Shown here one piece after another: positions 9,226-19,000 of a stretch of DNA of 64,000 nucleotides. Position 1 is the stretch's first letter; each line of letters opens with the position of its first letter. The stretch is from NCBI GenBank assembly GCA_040382935.1, contig JBEIEP010000002.1:62001-126000 (forward strand), read 5' to 3'. A model generated the notes under the pieces. It was given only the letters and a program-made list of their open reading frames with translations, made no database searches and was not told where the DNA came from. The DNA is from JALQUL01 sp040382935 (GTDB taxonomy: Bacteria > Pseudomonadota > Gammaproteobacteria > Burkholderiales > Burkholderiaceae_C). The translations under genes and the position numbers were made by a program.

Positions 9226-10557
9226 ATGTTGATTAGTCTTAGAGCGATTCGCTGGTCTCGCTTCAAATCGTGGTTGCTCAACCTCAACGATCCACGCTGG
9301 GGACGGGATCCGGACAGCCAAGGCAATGGCCAAAATCCGGTGGAACCGCGCGAGGACAAAGGTCCAAAAGACCAACGCCCAGGTGAAGGCCCCCCAGATT
9401 TGGACCAAGTTTGGAGAGACTTCAACAAGAAGCTCAATGATTTTTTTCAGGGCAAACGTCCTAACCCCAACAACCCAAATAACGCGGGTGGGCCGCCTCC
9501 CACGCCTTTTAAGGCTCCCCGATTTGGTGTGGGACTTATTGCGGGTGTGGTGGTCGCCGGCTGGGCCGCCTCGGGCTTCTTTATTGTTCAAGAGGGTGAG
9601 CAGGCTGTAGTCACCCAGTTCGGACGGTATAGCGCTACTTACGGTGCCGGTTTTAACTATCGACTGCCGTATCCGATTCAAAAGCACGAAGTGGTCAAAG
9701 TGACGCAGATTCGTAGCATGGATATTGGGCGTGATGTCAAAGTTAAGGCCACTGGCCTGCCCGAATCGGCCATGCTTACGCAAGACGAAAACATTGTAGA
9801 AATCAAGTTTTCTGTGCTTTACCGGCTTAACGACGCACGGGCGTTTTTGTTTGAAACGGTCAAGCCTGAAAAAGCGGTAGAACAGGCCGCCGAGACAGCC
9901 GTTCGCGAAGTGGTCGGAAGCATGAAAATGGATGCTGTTTTGTCTGAAGAGCGCGACCGCATAGCACCCCGGGTACGTGATCTGATGCAAAAAATCCTGG
10001 ACCGCTATTCCGTGGGCATAGAGGTGATTGGCATTAACATGTCGCAAGGCGGTGTGCGCCCACCTGAGCGGGTGCAGGCTGCATTTGATGATGTGTTAAA
10101 GGCTGGACAAGAGCGTGAGCGGGCAAAGAATGAGGCACAAGCCTACGCCAACGATGTCATCCCGCGCGCAGTAGGTGCCGCGTCGCGCTTGCAGGAAGAG
10201 TCCAACGCGTACAAGTCTCGCATCATCGCGCAGGCAGAGGGTGATGCGATGCGCTTTAAGTCCGTATTGACCGAATACCAGCGTGCGCCGCAGGTCACGC
10301 GTGATCGCATGTACCTTGACGCCATGCAGCAGGTGTATTCCAACGTCAGCAAGGTGTTGGTCGAATCGCGGCAGGGCTCCAATCTTTTGTACCTGCCCTT
10401 GGACAAATTGATGCAGGCCACGTCAACCCCTGCGCAAACGGACGCCTCGGCCACCGATAGCGCAGCCGTTGCTTCACCCACACCCGGGTCTGCCCTGCCA
10501 ACGCCAGACGCTAGGGCGCGGGAAGCGGCGCGCTCACGCGAACGCGAAGTTCGTTAA
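9226..10557 (+). CDS. hflK: FtsH protease modulator HflK
   Basis: Inner-membrane SPFH (stomatin/prohibitin-like) protein. With HflC it forms a large cage that controls the membrane protease FtsH. A Gly/Pro/Asn-rich cytoplasmic N terminus (about residues 25-95) is followed by one transmembrane helix at about 101-121. The SPFH domain begins VQEGEQAVVTQFGRY. A long helical region and a Ser/Thr/Ala-rich C-terminal tail complete the 443 aa. It is separated by 81 bp from hflX and by 26 bp from hflC. Confidence 0.95.
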   Translation: MLISLRAIRWSRFKSWLLNLNDPRWGRDPDSQGNGQNPVEPREDKGPKDQRPGEGPPDLDQVWRDFNKKLNDFFQGKRPNPNNPNNAGGPPPTPFKAPRFGVGLIAGVVVAGWAASGFFIVQEGEQAVVTQFGRYSATYGAGFNYRLPYPIQKHEVVKVTQIRSMDIGRDVKVKATGLPESAMLTQDENIVEIKFSVLYRLNDARAFLFETVKPEKAVEQAAETAVREVVGSMKMDAVLSEERDRIAPRVRDLMQKILDRYSVGIEVIGINMSQGGVRPPERVQAAFDDVLKAGQERERAKNEAQAYANDVIPRAVGAASRLQEESNAYKSRIIAQAEGDAMRFKSVLTEYQRAPQVTRDRMYLDAMQQVYSNVSKVLVESRQGSNLLYLPLDKLMQATSTPAQTDASATDSAAVASPTPGSALPTPDARAREAARSREREVR

Positions 10558-10583
10558 TACACATCCACAGGAAATCAGCAATC

Positions 10584-11480
10584 ATGAACAAGATAGGTTT
10601 TTATGTGGCCAGCGCCCTATTAGGGCTAGCGGTGTTGTCGGCCAGTTTATTTGTCGTCGATCAACGGCAATTTGGGGTGGTGTACGCCTTCGGACAAATC
10701 AACAAGGTGGTGACCGAACCCGGTTTGCACTTCAAATTACCCCCGCCTTTTCAAAATGTTAGCTACATTGAAAAGCGGCTTTTGACCCTGGACAGCGAGG
10801 ACACAGAGCCCATGCTGACCGCCGAAAAGCAAAGGGTGGTGATCGACTGGTACGTGCGCTGGCGGGTGTCTGAGCCAACGAGCTACATCCGCAACGTGGG
10901 TTTGAACGAGCGCGCCGGTGCAACCCAGTTGACCCGGGTGGTGCGCAACGCGTTCCAGGAAGAGGTAAACAAGTACACGGTCAAGGATTTGTTGGCGCTT
11001 AAGCGTGAAACCTTGATGACCGATGTAAAGCGCGAAGTTTTGGCTTCCGTTAAGGGTGCCAAGCCTTGGGGGGTAGAAATTGTGGACGTGAGGATCACCC
11101 GTGTGGACTACGTTGAAGCAATTACAGACTCGGTGTACAAACGGATGGAAGCCGAACGCAAACGTGTTGCCAACGAATTGCGGTCTACCGGTGGTGCTGA
11201 GGGCGAAAAAATTCGCGCCGACGCCGATCGCCAGCGCGAGGTGACCTTGGCAGAGGCCTACCGTGACGCACAAAAAGTCAAGGGTGAGGGCGACGCCAAA
11301 GCCGCCAATATCTACTCTGAGGCGTTTGGGAAAGATCCTCAATTTGCCCAGTTTTACCGCAGCCTAGACTCGTACAAAGCCTCTTTCTCGAAAAAGAGTG
11401 ATGTCATGGTGGTGGATGGTTCCAACGAATACTTTAAGGTGTTTCGCGGCGGTGCAGGGGCAGCACAACCCAAGAAATAA
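10584..11480 (+). CDS. hflC: FtsH protease modulator HflC
   Basis: Partner of HflK in the periplasm-facing SPFH cage around FtsH. The N-terminal signal-anchor is followed by FVVDQRQFGVVYAFGQI and the SPFH core; the C-terminal coiled region contains the family run EGEKIRADADRQREV. Length 298 aa is typical. The next gene is hisZ only 79 bp on. The small DUF2065 membrane-protein gene often found between hflC and hisZ in related genomes is not present here. Confidence 0.95.
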   Translation: MNKIGFYVASALLGLAVLSASLFVVDQRQFGVVYAFGQINKVVTEPGLHFKLPPPFQNVSYIEKRLLTLDSEDTEPMLTAEKQRVVIDWYVRWRVSEPTSYIRNVGLNERAGATQLTRVVRNAFQEEVNKYTVKDLLALKRETLMTDVKREVLASVKGAKPWGVEIVDVRITRVDYVEAITDSVYKRMEAERKRVANELRSTGGAEGEKIRADADRQREVTLAEAYRDAQKVKGEGDAKAANIYSEAFGKDPQFAQFYRSLDSYKASFSKKSDVMVVDGSNEYFKVFRGGAGAAQPKK

Positions 11481-11559
11481 CCGCGATATTGCGCCCTAGG
11501 GGAAATTCTGTCGGGCAAGGTCGGTAGAATCCTAGCTTTACAACTCCGACTGAATTCCC

Positions 11560-12723
11560 ATGTCCGCTTGGGTACTGCCCGACCATATTGCCGATGTTTT
11601 GCCGAATGAGGCCAGACGGATAGAAGAACTCAGGCGGGCACTGCTGGACAAGGCGCGCCATTATGGCTGCGAGTTGGTCGCACCCCCACTGCTTGAGCAT
11701 TTGGAGTCCCTGCTCACGGGCGCCAGCGAGGCGATGGACCTGCAAACTTTCAAGTTGATTGACCAGTTGTCGGGCCGCACCCTGGGGCTGCGCCCCGACA
11801 CGACCTCGCAGGTCGCGCGTATCGACGCCCATCTTTTGAACCGCAAAGGCGTGACCCGCCTTTGTTACTGTGGCCCGGTCTTGCACGTGAGACCCCATAG
11901 GCCCCACGCCAGCCGTGAACCCTTGCAATTGGGCGTCGAGATCTTTGGTCACCAGGGCCGCGAGGCCGATCTGGAGGTTCTGAATTTGGCCATCGACTGC
12001 CTAACCGAGGCCGGTGTCGAAAACTTTAGTGTTGATTTGTCCGATGGGCGTATTTTTGATGGCCTGTTGGCAGGTTTACAGGTGCCGCCTAAGCAGGTCG
12101 CCGCCATTCGTACTGCGATGGGGCAAAAAGACCCGGGTGCCGTGCAACAGGCCGTTGCGCATTTGCCCGAACATGTCGCCAAGTCCATGAACCAGTTGGT
12201 GCGCCTGTGTGGCAGCGCAGCCGTATTGGACGACGCCAGAACCCAGCTCCCCCAATCCCCAGGGGTGACGCAGGCCCTGGATGATTTGCAATGGCTTGAC
12301 GCCCATCTCAGGCGTGGGCGCAAGTTACAAACCACGTTCGACCTGGCCGAGCAAAGCGGTTACGGGTACTACACCGGGAGCCGATTTAGCGTTTACGTGC
12401 CTGGTCTTGGCGACGCATTGATTCGCGGTGGTCGGTACGACCATGTAGGGCAGGTGTTTGGACGGGAGCGCCCAGCCGTAGGGTTTAGCTTGGATTTGAA
12501 AGAACTGGTGGCGGTGTCCTTACCGACGCCACTGGGTGCGGCGGTGCGTGCGCCCTGGTCTGAGGACCTGGAGTTGGCCCATGCCATCGCCCGCCTGCGC
12601 GCCCTGGGGGAAGTGGTGGTGTGCGTACTTCCCGGCCACGACAACGAGGTAGACGAGTTTGACTGCGACCGGGAGCTGGTCAGGGTCAATGGTCAATGGG
12701 TGGTGCAATCGTTATTGCCCTGA
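11560..12723 (+). CDS. hisZ: ATP phosphoribosyltransferase regulatory subunit HisZ
   Basis: Histidyl-tRNA-synthetase paralogue that has lost tRNA charging. It forms a complex with short-form HisG to regulate the first step of histidine synthesis. It keeps the class II fold (WVLPDHIADVLPNEARRIEE start; LRPDTTSQVARI; GYYTGSRFSVYVPG; GGRYDHVG) but lacks the His-specific RGLDYY signature and the anticodon-binding domain, giving 387 aa. Its presence implies a short hisG elsewhere in the genome. It sits between hflC and purA, the usual Burkholderiales order. Confidence 0.94.
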   Translation: MSAWVLPDHIADVLPNEARRIEELRRALLDKARHYGCELVAPPLLEHLESLLTGASEAMDLQTFKLIDQLSGRTLGLRPDTTSQVARIDAHLLNRKGVTRLCYCGPVLHVRPHRPHASREPLQLGVEIFGHQGREADLEVLNLAIDCLTEAGVENFSVDLSDGRIFDGLLAGLQVPPKQVAAIRTAMGQKDPGAVQQAVAHLPEHVAKSMNQLVRLCGSAAVLDDARTQLPQSPGVTQALDDLQWLDAHLRRGRKLQTTFDLAEQSGYGYYTGSRFSVYVPGLGDALIRGGRYDHVGQVFGRERPAVGFSLDLKELVAVSLPTPLGAAVRAPWSEDLELAHAIARLRALGEVVVCVLPGHDNEVDEFDCDRELVRVNGQWVVQSLLP

Positions 12724-12771
12724 GGCAAACGGGCGCTATGCAATCTGAAAAGAAATCTTTTTAATTTGGAC

Positions 12772-14154
12772 ATGATGAATCAACAACAAAATGGCCGTGG
12801 CGTGGTCGTGGTGGGTACCCAGTGGGGCGACGAAGGCAAGGGCAAGCTGGTGGACTGGCTCACCGAAAGCTGTCGTGGCGTGGTGCGGTTCCAGGGCGGA
12901 CACAACGCGGGCCATACACTGGTTATCAATGGTGTCAAAACCGCATTGCATTTGATTCCTAGTGGCATCATGCGCCCGGGTATTCGTTGCTACATTGGCA
13001 ATGGTGTAGTGCTCTCGATTACCAAACTGCTTGAAGAAATTGCCGGGCTCGAGGCTGCAGGGGTAGAGGTACGCTCGCGCCTGCGCATTAGCGAGGCCTG
13101 CCCGCTCATTTTGCCGTTTCATGCTGCGCTGGATGTGGCCCGCGAGGCCGCCCGCGAAACCTCGGGTGTTGCCAAAATTGGCACGACCGGGCGCGGCATT
13201 GGCCCGGCCTACGAGGACAAAATAGCCCGGCGCGCCTTGCGCGTGCAAGACCTCAAAAATATGGACCGTTTCGCCCAAAAGCTGAGTGTCTTGCTAGAGC
13301 TTCATAACCACGTGCTGACCACTTATCTAAACAGCCCAGGGCTTGATTTTGGACCCGCCTTGTCACGGTACATGGTGAATGGCGCCATTTCATTTGACGC
13401 GGTGATGGACGAAGTGAAGGTGCAAGCGGCGCAGATCAGGCCCATGATGGCCGATGTGTCGCAAGAAATTAACGAGGCCTACCGCGCTGGGGCCAATCTG
13501 CTGTTCGAAGGTGCCCAAGGAACCTTTCTAGACGTTGACCACGGCACCTACCCCTATGTGACCTCTAGCAACTGCGTGGCGGGTAATGCGGCGGCCGGTG
13601 CTGGCGTTGGCCCTGGCGTTTTGAATTACGTGCTGGGCATCACAAAAGCCTATTGCACCCGGGTGGGCGGCGGCCCGTTCCCGACGGAGTTGGACTGGGA
13701 AACGCCGGGTACGGTGGGCTATCACCTTAGTACCGTGGGTGCTGAAAAAGGCGTCACCACTGGGCGTAGTCGGCGTTGCGGGTGGTTTGATGCGGCCATG
13801 CTCAAGCGCTCGGCGCAGGTCAATGGATTGACTGGCCTTTGCATTACCAAGCTGGATGTGCTCGATGGCATAAAAGAGTTGCAGTTGTGCACCGGGTACT
13901 GGCTGGATGGTGAAAAAATCGATTTGCTGCCTATGGGCGCTGACGACATCGAGCGCTGTGAGCCCCTTTACGAAACCCTGCCCGGTTGGCAGGAGTCTTC
14001 AGTGGGTGTGACCGATTTTGAACGCCTGCCCGCCAATGCCAAAGCCTATCTGCGCCGTATAGAAGCGGTAACCGGTGTGCCGGTACACATCGTCTCCACC
14101 AGCCCCGACCGCGACCATACGATTACGCTTCGCCATCCCTTTACGTCTACGTAA
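12772..14154 (+). CDS. purA: Adenylosuccinate synthetase
   Basis: GTP-dependent ligase joining IMP and aspartate, the first committed step to AMP. The N-terminal P-loop variant GTQWGDEGKGK (about residues 15-25), the IMP-binding GHNAGHTLV and TTGRGIGPAYEDK, and the base-binding ITKLDVLD near the C terminus are all present. The first ATG (12772) of a tandem ATG pair was chosen; the open frame extends to a TTG at 12766, which adds only two residues. Length is 460 aa. A 22-bp tandem duplication begins inside the last codons and runs past the stop. Confidence 0.96.
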   Translation: MMNQQQNGRGVVVVGTQWGDEGKGKLVDWLTESCRGVVRFQGGHNAGHTLVINGVKTALHLIPSGIMRPGIRCYIGNGVVLSITKLLEEIAGLEAAGVEVRSRLRISEACPLILPFHAALDVAREAARETSGVAKIGTTGRGIGPAYEDKIARRALRVQDLKNMDRFAQKLSVLLELHNHVLTTYLNSPGLDFGPALSRYMVNGAISFDAVMDEVKVQAAQIRPMMADVSQEINEAYRAGANLLFEGAQGTFLDVDHGTYPYVTSSNCVAGNAAAGAGVGPGVLNYVLGITKAYCTRVGGGPFPTELDWETPGTVGYHLSTVGAEKGVTTGRSRRCGWFDAAMLKRSAQVNGLTGLCITKLDVLDGIKELQLCTGYWLDGEKIDLLPMGADDIERCEPLYETLPGWQESSVGVTDFERLPANAKAYLRRIEAVTGVPVHIVSTSPDRDHTITLRHPFTST

Positions 14155-14186
14155 ATTCCAATTCACGTCTACGTAAATTCCATTTG
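14143..14186. repeat. 22-bp tandem duplication over the purA stop codon
   Basis: Two adjacent 22-bp units (14143-14164 and 14165-14186) share their first 18 bases exactly and differ in two of the last four. The first unit contains the purA stop (14152-14154); the second contains an identical TAA context out of frame. The unit itself contains two ACGT tetramers. It looks like a simple slippage duplication in the purA 3' end and the spacer before the phosphoribosyltransferase gene. Confidence 0.9.
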
Positions 14187-14213
14187 CCCCCAATCACCTC
14201 TAGGAGTCAGGCC

Positions 14214-14738
14214 ATGCTCACTGAAGACGGAAAACACCTCTACGTCAGCTATGACGAGTACCACAACCTTCTCGAAAAACTGGCCATCAAGGTGTACCAG
14301 TCCAAGTGGGAGTTTGACACCATCCTGTGCTTGGCACGTGGTGGCATGCGCCCGGGCGATGTGTTGTCTCGCGTCTTTAACAAGCCGCTGGCCATTATGT
14401 CCACCAGTTCCTACCGGGCCGAGGCAGGCACCATGCAAGGCAAATTGGATATCGCCCGCTACATCACTACGCCCCAGGGCGAGATCGCAGGGCGTGTGCT
14501 ATTGGTAGATGATTTGGCCGACTCTGGCCATACGCTGGATGCGGTGATTCACCAGCTGCGTACCAACTACGCGCCCATTACCGAACTGCGTAGTGCGGTT
14601 ATTTGGACCAAGGCCTTGTCGCGCTTCACGCCTGATTACTCGGTCGAGTACCTGGCGACCAACCCCTGGATTCACCAACCCTTTGAAAACTACGATTCCA
14701 CCGGCCCCGAGCAATTGATTGCCAAGTGGACGGTGTAG
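14214..14738 (+). CDS. Phosphoribosyltransferase (purine-type, function not precise)
   Basis: Type I phosphoribosyltransferase fold. The PRPP-binding loop reads VLLVDDLADSGHTL at about residues 95-108, preceded by the ILCLARGGMRPGDVLS segment that holds the diphosphate loop. Substrate is unknown; relatives are annotated as hypoxanthine/guanine-like or COG2236 enzymes, and the neighbouring purA suggests purine salvage. Start at ATG 14214 is set by a strong AGGAG (14202-14206) seven bases upstream; the longer open frame upstream is in the purA repeat. Length 174 aa. Confidence 0.85.
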   Translation: MLTEDGKHLYVSYDEYHNLLEKLAIKVYQSKWEFDTILCLARGGMRPGDVLSRVFNKPLAIMSTSSYRAEAGTMQGKLDIARYITTPQGEIAGRVLLVDDLADSGHTLDAVIHQLRTNYAPITELRSAVIWTKALSRFTPDYSVEYLATNPWIHQPFENYDSTGPEQLIAKWTV

Positions 14739-14740
14739 CG

Positions 14741-15940
14741 ATGGGCGATAAAGCCGTCGCCACCTCGCTAATTCACCACCCTTACCGTGCGCCCGAGGGT
14801 TTTGCTGCGCCGCAGGGGCCGGTGTACAAGGCCTCTACGGTGTTTTTTCCGAACGTGGCGGCCATGCGCCAGCGCGAATGGAAAGACAAATCAGCCTATA
14901 CCTACGGCTTGCACGGCACACCCACCACTTACGACCTAGAAGAGCGTATCGCCACCCTAGAGGGCGGGCGGTATTGCCTGCTGGTGCCCAGCGGTTTGGC
15001 GGCCATTGCCAATGTGAATTTGGCGCTGCTAAAAGCGGGCGACGAAGTGCTGCTGCCGGACAATATTTATGGCCCCAACAAGGCCTTGGTGCAGTACCAA
15101 TTGGCCCGTTGGAACATTGGCTACCAACTGTACGACCCGCTCGATGCGGACGACTTGCGGCGCAAGTTGTCAAGCAAAAGCAAACTGGTATGGCTGGAGG
15201 CGGCCGGGTCTGTGACATTGGAGTTCCCGGACCTGCTGGGCCTGGTGAAGGTGTGCAAAGAAGCCGGCGTTTTGTGCGCCTTGGACAACACCTGGGGCGC
15301 GGGCTTGGCCTTTAATGCCTTCGATTTGGCACCCGGTTTGGCGGTGGACGTGACGGTTCATGCCCTCACCAAATACCCCAACGGCGGGGGTGATGTTTTG
15401 ATGGGCAGTGTGGTCACGCGTGACCAAGACCTGCACTTGGCGCTGCTCAACTGCCACATGCATTTGGGCCTGGGCGTGGGCGGCAACGATGCTGAGGCGG
15501 TCTTGCGTGGCCTGCCCTCTATGCTATTGCGCTACCGCGCGCACGACCAAGTCACCCGGCAATTGGCGCAATGGTTTCAGCAACGCGCAGAGGTGGTCCA
15601 GGTACTGCATCCGGCCGTGCCCGATTCACCGGGCCACCGCCATTGGAGGGACCTCTGCGGCGACGAAATAGGCCGTGCTGCGGGGTTGTTTTCAGTGGTG
15701 TTTGATCCGCGCTTTACCTTAGCTAAGGTGGATGCGTTTTGTGATGCGCTCAAACTCTTCAAGATTGGTTATAGCTGGGGAGGCCCCATTAGCTTGGTCG
15801 TACCCTACGCACTGCCCACGATGCGCAGCCTGCCCGATAGCCCCATCAAGCCCGGCACCTTGGTGCGGTTTTCTATTGGCTTAGAAGAAGAGGGCAGCTT
15901 GCGGGGCGATTTGGAGCAGGCGTTTGGGGTGGTTTATTGA
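14741..15940 (+). CDS. metC: Cystathionine beta-lyase-type PLP enzyme (Cys/Met metabolism family)
   Basis: PLP-dependent enzyme of the trans-sulfuration family; best guess is cystathionine beta-lyase, yielding homocysteine for methionine synthesis. The cofactor lysine is about K211 in HALTKYPNGGGD. The substrate/PLP-binding segments YTYGLHGTPTTYDLE and the C-terminal VRFSIGLEEEGSLRGDLEQA fit the family. Length 399 aa. ATG 14741 lies two bases after the stop of the phosphoribosyltransferase gene, so they are likely co-transcribed. Cystathionine gamma-synthase or gamma-lyase specificity cannot be excluded from sequence alone. Confidence 0.82.
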   Translation: MGDKAVATSLIHHPYRAPEGFAAPQGPVYKASTVFFPNVAAMRQREWKDKSAYTYGLHGTPTTYDLEERIATLEGGRYCLLVPSGLAAIANVNLALLKAGDEVLLPDNIYGPNKALVQYQLARWNIGYQLYDPLDADDLRRKLSSKSKLVWLEAAGSVTLEFPDLLGLVKVCKEAGVLCALDNTWGAGLAFNAFDLAPGLAVDVTVHALTKYPNGGGDVLMGSVVTRDQDLHLALLNCHMHLGLGVGGNDAEAVLRGLPSMLLRYRAHDQVTRQLAQWFQQRAEVVQVLHPAVPDSPGHRHWRDLCGDEIGRAAGLFSVVFDPRFTLAKVDAFCDALKLFKIGYSWGGPISLVVPYALPTMRSLPDSPIKPGTLVRFSIGLEEEGSLRGDLEQAFGVVY

Positions 15941-16010
15941 TTTGGGAATAAGAAGGTGTATTATTTTCCAAAGATAAATCCCAGAGATATTTGCATTCGT
16001 CGGCATCCAT

Positions 16011-19000
16011 TTAAACCGTAGATGAAGACAAATGCGCGTCAAGAATTTCGTTTAACCGCCGAAACGTGCTACTGTTGTTTGTCCAAAATGGTTTATCCCC
16101 CACCACATAAATACGTTTTTTCGCTCGTGTTAACGCGACATTGAGCAAGTTAGGATTTTGTTCATTGCCCGCAAAAAAGGAAACGGCCCCTGCTCGCTCA
16201 GGATTACCTCCCAACAAAAGAATCACAATGTTCGCTTCTTTACCTTGGAAAGTATGGACCGTTCCTGCCATTCTGTGGATGTCATCAATATCTCGAAACG
16301 CTGATCTCAACATACTTCTGAAATCTGCTCCAACATCTTTATAGGGAGTGATCACATTGATGTGCCATTGACCTTTATCGTTTTTCAAGGTCCGGTTTAG
16401 TTCCGGCGTTTTCATCAATTTTTTTATAAGGTTAAGCGTAAAGTCCCCTTGCGCCTGCACCCAATGACCTGTGCTCTCGCCTCGGACGTCAAACCATTGG
16501 CTTGATCCAACCCAATCAGATGGCTTGGTGTCGTCACGAACACCGTGCACCATTAAATTGGCGTATGCAATTTCGTTGGCCGCGTCAAACATTGGATTAA
16601 GGCATCGTCGATGCACACGTAATGGGCTGCCAACCCAGACCTTTCTGTCTTCAACGCCACGAACATCAAGCTCAGTACCGTAAGGGGTCATGTCATCGGC
16701 GAGTACCTGTACCGAGCAGTCGGGAGGTGTCCAGTGCCGATTGGCTTCAACCCAATCTCTCCAAGGTACGATAGCCTCTTTAGGCTGAGTCACCACAGGC
16801 TCCAACTGCAAAGGATCTCCAACCACGATGACTCTACGTGACCGCCATATTGCGCCCACTGCATTTTGAGGCGTGGACTGCCCAGCTTCATCAATCAGCA
16901 GTGTTCCGATCTGCTCCTGATTAAGTCCCGCGAACAATCGTCCGAAAGATGCAAACGTACTCGATACAACTGGAACGACGAGAAAAAAGGCGTTCCAGAG
17001 ATGCGCCGTAGCCATTTCAGCTTGAGCGGTTGAGAACTTGCTTCCTTGGTAATCTACGAATGCTGCAAGTGAACTGCTCAGTTTCCTCCAAGATGCGACA
17101 ACAAATGACTCGTTCAACTGCATTGACAAACGGAATACATCCACTCTCAGTCTTCTTAAGATCGCGTCGTCGTAGGGGACGCTCAGTTGTAACTCACTAT
17201 CTGTTTTGTGCCGTAAGTCGGTTGTGCTGAGAAAGCTTGGATCTAACGGACCGAGGAGTTCATCGTTGAGAGCTAGTTGCGAATTAAGGTCTAGTAGGCG
17301 GGTTTGCTGATTTTTGGTGAGATTGCCTAATGATTGAAGCTCGTGCAGATTCGACTTTGCTGCTTCTGTTGCATTTGCAAATTGTTTGCGAGCAAGATTC
17401 AATTCCCCAACAAGTTTCTGCCGAGCGATCTGGTCACATGGCATATGAATGCCGAGCCAAGATGCCTCATCAGCAGCTTGATTCGCTGAGATCTCACATT
17501 TTGAGCATTCCAACTGCATTTTCTTCAAACGGCTAGCGGCTGTAGTTGCGTGCGCAACCACCTTGCGAGCTTCGCCAAGACTTTGGCTGGCAACACGCTC
17601 GCTTTCACTCGCCGCGAGAAGCTGGGCGCGCCAGCGCTCTTTAGAACTCCACCGAAAAGACGTTTCTATGAATCCAGGCTTGGCTGCCAACACCAGTGAG
17701 GTCTGGCGCCGCGCAGATAGAGCCTCATCTTCTGCAAACCTCTCTAATGAATTTGCTAGTGAAACTGATGGATATTGCGCCGCGTCAATCTCAGCCTGCT
17801 GAAGTTGTGATTTGGCCGTAGTCAATGCCGAGCTGGCTTCTATCACCTTACGGCAGGCCAACAATCGCCGCTCAGCTACATCCATTTCACTCGAAGCTAT
17901 GCGCTCGGCATCGACCAAAGATTTTGCTACTGCATGCAAAGCCTGAGTTTGATTTGTGAGATCGTTAATCTGATCCTTTAATCCCTCGGTTTCGCGAGCC
18001 AATAAAACTCTTGATTGGATAGCGTTTGCGCGCTCTTGCATTTTGCGCCGAGCTTCCTTGAATTCCGAGACCGCCTGCGCCCAAGGTACTGCTGAATGCT
18101 CTTTTTTTTCAATAAGGCCTCTAAGACTGCGCAGTCGTTCCGGATTAAGCTCTTCACCATTCGCCGGGGACGTCTCAAACCAAAAGCGACTCATAAATGC
18201 CCGGCGTTTATCAGAGCTGCCCAGTAGCGCAGCAACGAGGCCCCATGTAGAACCGCTGCTGCGGCACTTATCTTTTGGACCAGCGGCGACCGAATCAGAA
18301 ACGTCTGAGAAATATCGCAAACCGGCATCGCGCATCGAAGGTGTGAGCTTAGGCAAGTCCTTGATTACGTTTTCGACTGCACCGTTGTTCGATGAAACCA
18401 CAGCTATACCGTGTCCATGTAGCAGACTGTCAAGTTCCCAAAAACCAAATTTATGGCCTTCAATTTCACCTCGGCGAGTGAACGCGGCTAGTGGGTCATC
18501 GTAGTTCACCATCACCTCTGCCCGACCGACGATTACATCCGCCACAATGTCCCTTAACAATGTGCTTTTGCCAGTGCCCGGGGGGCCATTGATGCCATAC
18601 AACCCACCCCCCGCGAGATGACTCCGAGACATATTGACTGCAAACTGTTGAGCCGCCACCAAAGGGAAATCAGGCCAAGCACCGAGCGGGAGTCTGTTCG
18701 GTCTGAGGGTATCCATGAAAACGCCAAGTCCACCTGATTTTGAACCATCACGTAAGTCAATGCGCGACGAACGTGTTTGCAACTTCAAATACTGGCTTAA
18801 GGCTGTCCCCACGTCAGCCAATTTATTACTTGCTAGCCTGCCTCGAACCCGTCCTAAATCAGTTGCCACCATCGAATTGAGGGCACCGAGATCAACATAT
18901 CTATCTAGATGGCGGGTCATTGTCACAGGCTTGATACGAGTGAGGTGAGAGTCTCCGTGTACATCAGCATCTCGCCAGCCATTTGGCAACCATCCACAGC

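Noticed and set aside
9133..10047. 304-aa open frame on the - strand
   Set aside because: It lies wholly across hflX/hflK in antisense; hflK is an unmistakable SPFH protein and the antisense frame resembles nothing.
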